Below, one piece after another: positions 46,182-56,000 of a stretch of 64,000 bases of DNA. The notes beneath the pieces are model-generated. The model was not told the DNA's origin. It was given only the letters and a program-made list of their open reading frames with translations, and did not search any database. Both the position numbers and the translations under genes were made by a program. Source of the DNA: Diplonema papillatum (Eukaryota; Euglenozoa; Diplonemea; Diplonemida; Diplonemidae); the NCBI GenBank assembly GCA_030068145.1, contig JAPJBO010000228.1:1-64000 (forward strand), read 5' to 3'. How positions within the stretch are numbered: the stretch's first letter is position 1; every line of letters begins with the position of its first letter.

Positions 46182-47008
46182 ATTCGGATTCAAGCTAGTG
46201 CCGGCGGTAAGTAGCACTCGGCAAAGAAAAGGGCCCACGGCGGCGTCAGCATCCGGTCCCTGTCCCGCAACTTTCTGACACTCAGTTATTTGAAACTCGG
46301 CTTCGCTCATGCCTCCGCTACGCATTTCTTTGATTTTACCCTACACTCGCTTTGTGATACCCTTACGGTGCCTTTCGTGGCCCAGCCACAGAGCGAGACG
46401 AGAGGTGCTGCCTTTCCGACATTCAGTTGGAAATCTTCGCTTCTGTCCTCCCCACTTCCTGTCCACCCGATACTCCGTATACTGAGTGCTTTTTGGTATG
46501 TGGCCTTTCAGCCACAGATCGAGACGACGTGTCAGTCACGATTCGTTGGACGTTCTTCATCGTTTTTCCTTTCGTTTCGCATGACTTCCTTGCGACATCT
46601 TCTTTTTTGGACTTGTGCCCGCCGTAGTAGTGGGGGCACCCGATACTCCCCGGAGAGATGTGGGACTCCTTCCGCGTGTGATCCGCACACGGAAGAGGGG
46701 CACCCCGCAGAGAAAGTGTTTCCTCCTGCGAGTGAACGGCCCTCTTTTTTTTTTTTTGCAGCGGGGGAAGAATCATCCTGTGCTTCTCCGCGAGACCCCG
46801 ATCCCAAAAGAAGAATAGTCTTTTGTTCCTCCTCTCTTAAAACTGCGATACTGGAAAGTCAAGTGCCTATTGTAGGGCCCGCTGCGCTCTCTCGCCAGCA
46901 AGTCCGATGAACTTCAAGCTGAAGACTCCGCCGTATGTATTCTTCCCGATAGGTCTTGTGTCGTGCCTGTCACAACAAGAGTCGTTGCGGCCCAAAAGAG
47001 AAAGAAAG
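46182..47008. other. Gap upstream of the splicing factor gene
   Basis: No gene recognised. A T-tract followed by GCAG (about 46744-46761) looks like a splice acceptor and may belong to a 5' UTR intron of the next gene. Confidence 0.35.
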
Positions 47009-48993
47009 ATGCCGCCGCGGAAAGAGGAGGAAGAGGAGGAGGACAACGAAGAAGAAGAAGAGGAGGAGGACGAAGAAGAAGAAGAGGAAGACGAGTCGGA
47101 TTCGGATATCGACGAAGATATCCGACGCGGGGAAGATGTGAAGCTGACGTTCCGCTGCTACGCGCCAAAGGACAAAACACTGCGGGAAAAACTTCAGAAA
47201 GCGGCCACCGGCACAGCAACCAGCATTCTCGAAGAAGAGGCGCCGCCGGTCCCAGCAAGGAAAGCGAAGTACGACAGCGAAATCATCGCCTTCCTCCCGG
47301 CCGTCAGCAACCTCGATCTGAAGAACATCATCGCGCCCAAAAAGAAGATCTTGGACAAGAGGTACCCTTTGCTTTCAACCATTTCCTATAGAAAGCAGGA
47401 AACAGTCTAGAAACGAAGTTCTGGTGTAGAAGAACCGATATCCATATGACCGGACAAGCTGGCAAGCCACGAACAACCAAACGCCCATGCGGCCCCACCA
47501 GGCTGCACTCTGTTTGTTCTGAAGATATAAGACCTATTTCGCGCGCTCTCTCTCTCTCTCTCTGAACTCGAAAGATGTTGGCGTTTTGTTCGGGTGAGCA
47601 ACGGTCGCATGAAAGTTAAATGAGGCACGAGAAAAAGTGCTAGCACAGCCCCGTGAGAGGCGGTGCTCTGCCTCAAACAGTAAGCTAACGTTCTTCGTTG
47701 CGGCGTATTAATTAACGCCAAAACATGACGCACGCACATCGCTCGTGCGCACAAACAAACCTTGGGCTTCTTCTGTCCTCCGACCGGGCATTCAAATTTA
47801 ATGTGACCTGTCTGCGACAATGTTCGGCTTCAATCTGATTTCTCAAACCAACAGAACGCAGAAGGCCATCCTCCGCATGGTGCAGAAGAAAAAAGCGGAG
47901 CAAGGCGAATCCGACGAAGAAAGCGACGAGTCTTCGAGCGACGAGGAGTCTGAGTCTTCAACCAGCTCCGCCGACGAAAGCGACGTATGTACCTGGCGCC
48001 AACCTTGGCTCTACAGCCTTGCAGGTTCCAGCCCCACCGTTTTTACATGAGGCAAGAACTCTTATATACGCATGCGAAGCAAAGCAAAGTTCGGGCGAAG
48101 CTAAGTTCTGGTGAAGCTAAGTTCGGTGAAACTGAGTCAAAGCAGAGTTCGGGTGAAGCTAAGTTCTGGGGAGGCTAAGTTCTGGTGAAGGCAAAGTTCG
48201 GGCAAAGCAAAGTTCGGGCGAACCAAACTTCTTGTGAGGCTAAGTTCGGGCGAAGTAAAGCAAAGTTCGGGCGATGCTAAGTTCTGGTAAGGCTAAGTTC
48301 CGTCCGGGCCTGAAGTATGCAAATACCCGGTGCATATCACGGGTCAAGAAAACCCAGCAGCGAGGGAATTGACCGAAGACCAAGGAGAACCAAAGAAAAA
48401 GGTCCTCGGCGGGTTCGAACCGGGGACCTCCAGCCGTGAAGGCTTGCACCATTCACTCTGCCATCACGGTGTCAATTTCCAGGGGCAAAAAAAGCTGTGG
48501 CCGCTGACAAAAATTCTGACCCAAAAAAACACGACGAAAAACACTACGAAAAAGTGCCCCCGGGCTTCGCCCCCGACCCCCTAAAAAGTGGGGTTGGCTC
48601 GATAGTATACCTCTAGTCTCGGAAAATTCTTGAAAAACTGACCGGCTGATAATCAGCCGGCTGATTTTCGGAAGGTCTGCCGATCAGACGGTTTTGCGAC
48701 AACATCTTGATTCACATCCTTGCCCGGTTTGTGCGTCAAGCTGATTCCGTACACTCGATAAAATCGGCTGATTTTGCGCGAGTCTGCCGGTATGAAAAAA
48801 AGGCTCGAAATTCAATCAGCTGGCAAGCCGGCTGATCGCGCGCACTGACTGTAATTCCAAAAAAAAAAAACAGGACGAGCCGCCTCGGAAAAAACAGGCG
48901 ACCGCGGCAAGTCAGCAGGCAAGAGAGCAGCCGAAAGAAGCGATCCGCAAGGACGACAGCGGCAGCTCCGAAGCGGATTCGGAGGACAGCTAG
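47009..48993 (+). CDS. CCDC12/Cwf18-like spliceosome protein (three exons)
   Basis: Exons 47009-47361, 47855-47984 and 48874-48993 (TAG 48991-48993) join with GT-AG borders. The acidic N-terminus (MPPRKEEEEEED) is followed by LTFRCYAPKDKTLRE, which matches the family's L.FRNY.P.D..L. Then comes DSEIIAFLPAVSNLDLKN, and across the first junction ILDKR-TQKAILRMVQKKK, matching the KLEKRTQRAIAELIRERL region of human CCDC12. The C-terminus is an acidic Ser/Glu tail of about 80 residues, longer than usual. CCDC12/Cwf18 joins the activated spliceosome with the Prp19-associated group in the nucleus. The frame is open back to an earlier ATG at 46907, but the 47009 start fits the family length better. 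Intron 2 is packed with repeats and ends in an A tract. Confidence 0.78.
48060..48310. repeat. Degenerate tandem repeat inside CCDC12 intron 2
   Basis: About ten to twelve diverged copies of an approximately 20-base unit like GTTCGGGCGAAGCTAA / GTTCTGGTGAAGCTAA. Confidence 0.8.
48404..48470 (-). repeat. tRNA-like sequence (possible SINE head) in CCDC12 intron 2
   Basis: On the - strand a box B-like GGTTCGAACCC (about 48420-48410) sits about 40 bases after a box A-like TGGCAGAGTGAATGG (48463-48449). This is the spacing of an internal RNA polymerase III promoter. The acceptor stem does not pair and the T stem is poor, so I do not call a tRNA gene. Confidence 0.5.
48642..48660. repeat. 19-base palindrome and dispersed CGGCTGAT motifs
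   Basis: CCGGCTGAT-A-ATCAGCCGG is a perfect palindrome. CGGCTGAT recurs at about 48659, 48764 and 48828 within the same intron, suggesting mobile-element ends or repeated protein sites. Confidence 0.6.
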
Positions 48994-50598
48994 GCGCCAC
49001 TTCTTCCCCGCCCTTCAGCCGCGCATAGCGAAGGCCGAAAGCTGCGGGAAGTTCGGGGCCAGGTTCCGCTGGGTCATCAGGCGTCGCGTGCTTCGTCCGC
49101 TTGAAGAAGAGAGGGCGTTGCAAATGCGTCCAACTGCTCTAGTCGGCTTGAATAGTATTATGTTGCTGCGTTCGCCGTCGATACGCCCGAATTGTAGTAC
49201 TTCAGGTCAGACCCACAGCTTTCGCCATCGCAGTTCGCGAAACTGAGTGGCAATACCAATTCCTTGCCGAGCGCAGCCAATGTTGCAGCCAAGAGAAAGA
49301 GGGGTTCACGCTTGATGACGACGCGCCGTTATAGAGGCACCCAGCCCAGAGACGGCGCTGCAGTTCTACGGAGACACGGACGATGTGCACGCCAACTTGC
49401 GTAGCTGCGGAGCAGCCGCCCGTCGGTGTAGTTGAAACTGCCGGCGCAAGCATTTCCCCCCGGCGAACCCCAGAAATCCAGGCATCATCAGTGCCGGACC
49501 AACACCTTGTATCTGACCACCCCCCCCTGCGACGCCCTCCGCTGGACGCTTTCGAAGAGTGTCAGCAACGCGAAGCTAGCTCCTTCGCACCTCGCATGGG
49601 GGAGCACAGCAACGCACGGCCGCCGGGGGGTTGCTGGCAGGCGGAAAAGAGCCGCGTTAGCGAGCCCGCAGAGGGCAAAGCTGAACGAGGAGTTCCCGCC
49701 AGGTGGGGCGAATGCGCTTCCCCCGACCTGTTCTTGAGCCTAAAATGGGCGGACTGCTTCATGGAGCCCTGACGTACAATCAATGAAGCTTCCAGTGGGC
49801 CGCTTCGGGTCAGCAAGAGGGTTGGTGAATTCGTTACCTTCCCTTCCGATACCAGCACGGACGCCGGAGATCAGTTTGGCAGTTGCCAAAGCAAAAGATG
49901 CTGTTTTCCTGCCCACAGATCGTCAGCAAGAGCCACCCACTCCGACTTCTGAGGTCGCGCGGTTCTTGCATATCAACTTTGACCCGAGTAGGAACTGGCA
50001 GTGTTTGCATGTGGAAACGACGCGAGATTGCCGCTCGTTTGTGATTGTTTCCCCGGGAACCCTCCGCTCTTGCCAGCCTCCTTCTACTCAAAACAGAAGG
50101 TGCCGTGATGGGGGCGCTTCTCCGTCCGGATGGAAGCCGTGCTTCTCCAGTGCTCATGTCAAGTTCTGGTTGCCTTTCGCCGTTCTGCTTCGATCGTCGC
50201 TTAGCAGGGATAAACCCGCGAGTGTGGGTGCCTTCGATTGGTTTCGTGCTGCTCACGATTGCGGAAGTAGGAAACCCCGAACGATACGGTAACGCAGGAC
50301 CGACCACCTCCCCCGCTTTTCTTTTTGTATAAGCACCTGCTTTGTAGGAAATGCTTGAGGAGACTGCCAGTTGCGATAGATCGAAGGAGGTAGCTGTGCT
50401 GTAGCCCACACGAAACACAGGTAAAGCTGGGTTTAGTGGCGGGCGTCAGCGTTCAACAACAGCCCTTCCCAAAAGAACTTGTTACTAGCACCAAACCTGC
50501 ATGAAATGGCAGATTAAGACTCCCCCAATTTCGTGAGAAATCCAATTCAACTGTTTTTTTTTTTTTGCAGCGATCCTCCTGTCTAGAAAGCCGAGGGG
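48994..50598. other. Intergenic gap with repeat copy and likely 5' leader
   Basis: No gene recognised; a 169-codon frame at 49783-50292 has no known domain. Near the right end a 12-T tract and GCAG (50556-50571) lies about 28 bases before the next start codon. It looks like a splice acceptor in the leader. Confidence 0.4.
50322..50459. repeat. Dispersed repeat family, copy 3
   Basis: Near-identical to 32782-32920 (about ten mismatches over 138 bases) and ending where the copies diverge after GCGTTCAACAA. Confidence 0.8.
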
Positions 50599-52032
50599 AT
50601 GGAGGTTGATGCGGTGCTGGGTGCCGACGCGAGAGTCAGCAGCGAAGCGGCGAAGCTATTGAGCTTCTTCGCGCACCGCCGGGGGCTCGAGAAGAGGCAG
50701 CGCGCGGCCGCCGTCGCGAACGCTTGCTGCGGCTTGCCCGCCGGCGGCGGCGGCGGCGAGCCTCCGACGAAGAAGACCCGGCGGCAGTCGGCGCCGCCGT
50801 TTTCGGCGGAACCGCGCTGGCTCTCGTGGCAAGGCCGCACCCCCGCCGCCGCCGCTGCGGGCCCGCCGGCGCCGCGGCACCAGTCGGCGACTGCCCAGGC
50901 CGCGCTGGAGGGCCACGCCGGCGGGCTGCTGGGGCCCGGAGGCGCCGCCCCCGGCGCCACGCGGCAGGAGCAGGAGTTTTTGAGGGACGTCGCGTCCGTC
51001 CTCGGCAGGCCCGCCGACGGTGACCTGGCCCGCCGCCGGCTCGACGCACTCCGCGCGACCCTCGCAGGCGACATGCCGCGCAGGCTGCGGGCCGAGGTCG
51101 AGAAAATGGTCGCGAAAACGCTGTCGGACGCGCTGAACCGTATCCCCCCGTCAGCAGACGACCCGCCCAACCCCGAAGACGCAGCAGTCTTCGACCAGCT
51201 GGCGACAGTCCTGCTCCTCGTCCCAGCAGCCCTGCGTGGGCGGGACAGATCCCCGGCGGCGAGTACCGCCGTGCTCGCGTGCTTCGCTCTCGCGGTGTGC
51301 CCAGTGGGGGACCCGAAGAGGGAGTCTTCCTGGGAAGTGCGGAGGCTGGCGGCCGCAGCTTTCACCTGCCTCGCGGTGGAAACCGGGCCGGATGGGGGTG
51401 GTAGCGCAGAAGAAGGCGGGGGAACCGATGTTTTCACGCCGGCTGCGCTGCCGCTCGAACTCCTCCTCCCGCCGGACGCCTCCTCGGCTCCGCCGCTGGA
51501 ATCCGCGGACTGCCGTCGGCAGGCCATTGGCAGGTGCCTGCAGCAGTACGGCGTGCTGCGGCTGGTGGCGTGCTGGGGCCGGGCCGCCGCCGCCCACGCC
51601 GCCGGCGCAGTCGGCCGGTTCGCCGCCGAAGCGCTGCCGGCGCTGGTGGAGCGGGCGTGCTCGGACGTCGACTGCTCGTGCTGCGTCGCGCGGCTGCGCG
51701 GCGTGCTGCTCGAAATCGCGCACACTCTGGCACAATCCGACCACCCCGCGGCCCCGGAGCTGCTGGACGCGCTGGGCTGCGGGGTCGTCGAGGTGGGGTC
51801 TGACTTCGCCATGTACGAGCACGCGGCGGCGCCCGTCGAACATCAGGACGCCGAGTTAGACGTCACGTACCGCTATGCTGCTCCGCGTCCCCGGGCCGTG
51901 CACGACGCGTCTCCAGCGCTGTTCGGGAGCGATTCGGGGGATGACGACGGCGCCGCGCCGGCTCCCGTCGTTAAGAAAAACCGAGCCCTGCGTTTCAGTT
52001 CTCACATTCCCGGGCTCGCGCGCATGACGTGA
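50599..52032 (+). CDS. Alanine-rich helical protein, unknown function
   Basis: A single 477-residue frame starting MEVDAVLGADARVSSEAAKL, GC-rich and Ala/Leu/Pro-rich. An N-terminal helical segment is followed by a low-complexity linker. A long helical part follows (about residues 115-420) with repeated Leu/Ala helices and several Cys (VERACSDVDCSCCVARLRG), possibly an alpha-solenoid. An acidic stretch (GSDSGDDDG) and a short basic tail close the protein. I do not recognise the family. The upstream acceptor-like site suggests a spliced leader or UTR intron. A partial copy of its 3' part follows directly downstream. Confidence 0.65.
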   Translation: MEVDAVLGADARVSSEAAKLLSFFAHRRGLEKRQRAAAVANACCGLPAGGGGGEPPTKKTRRQSAPPFSAEPRWLSWQGRTPAAAAAGPPAPRHQSATAQAALEGHAGGLLGPGGAAPGATRQEQEFLRDVASVLGRPADGDLARRRLDALRATLAGDMPRRLRAEVEKMVAKTLSDALNRIPPSADDPPNPEDAAVFDQLATVLLLVPAALRGRDRSPAASTAVLACFALAVCPVGDPKRESSWEVRRLAAAAFTCLAVETGPDGGGSAEEGGGTDVFTPAALPLELLLPPDASSAPPLESADCRRQAIGRCLQQYGVLRLVACWGRAAAAHAAGAVGRFAAEALPALVERACSDVDCSCCVARLRGVLLEIAHTLAQSDHPAAPELLDALGCGVVEVGSDFAMYEHAAAPVEHQDAELDVTYRYAAPRPRAVHDASPALFGSDSGDDDGAAPAPVVKKNRALRFSSHIPGLARMT

Positions 52033-52128
52033 AGCGGAACACCGCGCAATCCCAGCCGCTGCGAAATGCGTGTATCTCGTCGTGCGGGTTCACAGCAACA
52101 TCTGACCGACCAGTCGACCACTCGAACG

Positions 52129-52508
52129 GACGCCTCCTCGGCTCCGTCGCTGGAATCCGCGGGCCGCCGCAGCAGGCCATTGGCAGGTGCCTGCAGCAAT
52201 ACGGCGTGCTGCGGCTGGTAGCGTGCTGGGGCCGGGCTGCCGCCGCCCACGCCGCCGCCGAAGCGCTGCCGGCGATGGTGGAGCGGGCGTGCTCGGACGT
52301 CGACTGCTCGTGCTGCGTCGCGTGGCTGCGCGGCGTGCTGCTCGAAATCGCGCACACCCGACCACCCCGCGGCCCCGGAGCTGCTGGACGCGCTGGGCTG
52401 CGGGGTCGTCGAGGTGGGGTCTGACTTCGCCATGTACGAGCATGCGGCGGCGCCCGTCGAACATCAAGACGCTGAGTTAGACACCACGTACCGCTATGCT
52501 GCTCCGCG
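52129..52508 (+). pseudogene. Truncated tandem duplicate of the 3' part of the preceding gene
   Basis: Matches 51476-51890 with a few per cent of mismatches, a 21-base in-frame deletion (near 52251) and an 11-base deletion (near 52360) that breaks the frame. It lacks the 5' half and a start, so it is not expected to make protein. Confidence 0.88.
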
Positions 52509-53035
52509 GGAACCCGAGCTCGTCATGCGGGCTTACAACAGGACATCTGCCGGTTGCCGGCGTCAAGTCTTTCCTTCTTCGTTCAACCTTCTTTGCAGCC
52601 TCTTGCATCCCGAAACCAGAGTCTCAGGGAGAGCAAAAGCCTAATAATTGAATCTGAACCAGTGTTCGCTGCGGAAATGACACAATCAAGGAATCAAAGC
52701 TTCGCCGCAACACGCAGAGTAAGCAGAGTTAGCTGCGCGAAAGAAGCATTCTTCATTCTCCCGATCGCCGAATACCTCGCGCTGCGTTTAAGATCCGTTC
52801 TTTCGGCGTCAACCCTTGCAACGCGTCTCTTCTGCAGCTCTTCATCAAACTCCAGCGCCTGCTGCAAGATACTCAATGCTTTTGTTTGATGAGCCCCTTC
52901 GCCACTCTGCGCACAGAATCCCGACATCGTGCGGAAAGCTTTGCCTTGTAGTTTTTCCCCAGGAGAAGAGAAGCCGGCACACCGAACAAATGAAACTGCG
53001 CAGGGTTGGAGGGAGAAGGAGGGAGGGGCCGCCGG

Positions 53036-56000
53036 ATGCACCGCCTCCTCTTTCGCTGGCGGCCTGTCCAGTCGCAATCGGTCGGGTTGGTGGCTCGCCG
53101 GTGGCAGTCGATAGATCCGTACAAAGTTCTGGGAGTCAGGAACACGGCGGACCAAAGCGAGATCAAAAGCGCGTACCGCAAGTTGGCGAAGAAGTGGCAC
53201 CCGGATCTCAACCAACAAGACCGGGCGAAGGCGGAGCAGAAGTTTAAAGAGGTCTCGGAGGCTTACCAGCTGGTGTCTGACCCACAGAAGAAGCAGCAGT
53301 ACGATGCGTTCGGTTCGGCAGCCGGCGGGAACCCGTTTGCCGGCATGCGTGGCACGGGCGGGTTCAACCAGAGCCCCGAAGCCATGGAGACCCTTTTCAA
53401 AGACATGTTCGGCAAGAACGTAGATGTCGCCAATGTATTCCGTGACCTCGAGCAGGTATTTGTGGTTACATTTGTTTCTTGAAAGTATGTAGAGAAGGTG
53501 CTTCTTGACTTCAGCTCACGATCGCGGGTCGGAGTTCGTGGTTGATGCGTACTGCGAGTGGCGTGTATTTGCCCTGATTCTGCACCTCGCGCTGCACACC
53601 CAATATCTGTTCTGTTATGTCTTTTTCGACAAAAGAGAGCGAAAGAGAAAATATCGTACATGTAACCCCCGACAAATTTGTCGGGGGAAATCGGGGAAAA
53701 TCGGGGGTCTGATGGCTCAGCAGAAATCGGGGGGAAATCGGGGGAATCGGGGGAAACTCGGTAAGGAAATCGGGGGAAATGGGTGGAAAGTCGGGGGAAA
53801 ATCGGGGGAAATCGGGGGTATGTAAAGTTGGACTCTACCTGTCTGCAAGGCAAAGAGATGGGAAAACAAGTGCATACATCGCATTAAATAACTATTCGAC
53901 GTGTTTCGAAACTGGGATACTCTCAGAATAATTTTTCTCCGGCTATTTCTCACGGGCCATGACACCTACTCACCAAGTCCGACTCCTCTGAAGATGACGC
54001 ATGGCAGAGCATCCGGCACTGCAGTGCTTCGCTAAAATGTGTCTCAAGCTTTCACCGACCGACACACACGTGGATTCGGCCTTCAGTACACTGAACATAC
54101 TCGGAGAGAATAAAGGACGCCGCCGGTTGAAGCCGGAGATCATCGCAATGCGCGGCACTGATGCGCTGTCGCAGGTGGGATTCGCGAAGCTGGTTGAGTC
54201 CCCCGTGTAGGATGCCCAATAGTCGTGGGCTGTACCGCGGGTGCTTGTCAGCGTAGCACTGCCGGCCCACTGCACAAACTGCCCGGACACCTCTTCTGAC
54301 CGACCGGCGAAGCTCGCGGCAAACAGAGCACACATTGCCTCGATAGAGGCACCGTCTGGTTCGCTCAAGGAGGACCATTGCTGGGTGAAGGAATCGAAGA
54401 CTGATGAAGATGCCGTAATTCGGGTGCTCTGTATATGCCCTCTTCAGGGTTCTGGGTATGCATGGCTGGCCAATGCGCCAAAGTCGAACTTCGATCGGAC
54501 AGCTGTGCACTAGCTGTAGAAGATACCAACATCTTCATCGTAGCCGCCGCCTGTTTAGCCCGTCCCGGATTTCCTTGTTCTTCAGCAGAAAGCCGTTGGC
54601 TGAACAAAACTCCACATGCTGCTTACCACCTCGGAAGGAAGCAGGACGGCCCTGCAGAAAATAAGAGAGAGAAGAAGCTGGTGTCTATCGAAGACACGAC
54701 AAGCGGAAGCAGCGCAGCGTCGAACCGAAAGTCCGCGCAACTAAAAGCAGTCCGAATGCCAACCCCGGCAGTTGTCAAGGAAGCGCGGGCGTTAAAGCTG
54801 ACCGGGTCGCACAAGACGTGCCTCGGCTAACATTTCTTTTTCCCGTTCGTTCGCCATTTCTCAGAAATTCGTCTTCTTGTTGCGTTAGTGGGGAGTCATT
54901 TGCATGCAAATGAGTACCACACTATGCCAGCTTTTCGCTACGTGACTCCAGAAGGGTCACTTTTTCCGCGCTTTCGGCGCGGCGCAACTCTAGTCGGCTG
55001 CAACTGTTGTTGGCAGTTGCTCACGATCTCATAATCCGAAAAGGAATCGGAGTCTTCGCTTTCTCGCTTGCGCCGATAGGCACGCCGCGATGCGGAGGAC
55101 GCGGGCGGGAGGGCGCGATCGTTGTGTTGGTCAGGAATTCTATTTTCTTTCTCAGCCTTTCAATTGGTAGTCATGCCAATGGGCCGAAAAAACACTTTTT
55201 CCCAGCCAGTGCACTACAGTGAAACCCCCCCGATTTCCCCCGATTTTAAAAATCGGGGGTTTTTTAGCCCCCGATTCCCCCTGATTTCCCCCGATTTTCC
55301 CCGATTTTCCCCGACAAATATGTTAGGGGTTACATGTATGAAATATATAGCCGAAGGGCGCCCATCATCTTGGACCCAAGCAATCTCTGGACGGGGGAGA
55401 CCCTGCCTGAAGGAATCAACGACCCCCGGGTGGGCTAGTCTGACACAAGTTGTCAACAGGAAAAAAAAACGGTTCGCAAGCTATCATCGCGGAGCGCTGC
55501 TCGCTCTGCCTGGACACCGTCGACCACTCCGGGGTCGAGGTAAATACAGTTGACCGAGAGAAAGAACCAACGCTAGCAATAGCAGCGGTGTGTGGATGAA
55601 ATAGGTCAATCGAGTGATAGCACACGACTCCAAGTCGGTGCGAGCCCGTGAGAGCTTCTGCCCTATCAGCTTTCGACGGTAGTGTAGTGGATCACCACGG
55701 TGGCCAGGCAGTGCTTCTGAACCTCGGAATACTCTTCATGGCGTCCAGCTTGAATAACTGAGAGTATGACAAACCCGAAGATCGGGTGTACTACAAGCAG
55801 ACCCGTTTTTAAACTGGAGTTTTATGTCAGCTAAATCCGACCAAGGCCTTCGTGGGCTTCGCAATTCGACACAAACAGGAGTAATTCTCGTTTTGTCCGG
55901 CGAGCGCTTTAGCGGAACTGATGTGAAAGCGAGCACGAAGAGGACGGATGCGCGATCTGTCTAACCACCTGCGAACGTAGGCGATGTCCCACCTGCTGCG

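Noticed and set aside
48404-48470. A functional tRNA with UCA anticodon
   Set aside because: The acceptor stem does not pair and the T stem has mismatches, so it is only tRNA-like.
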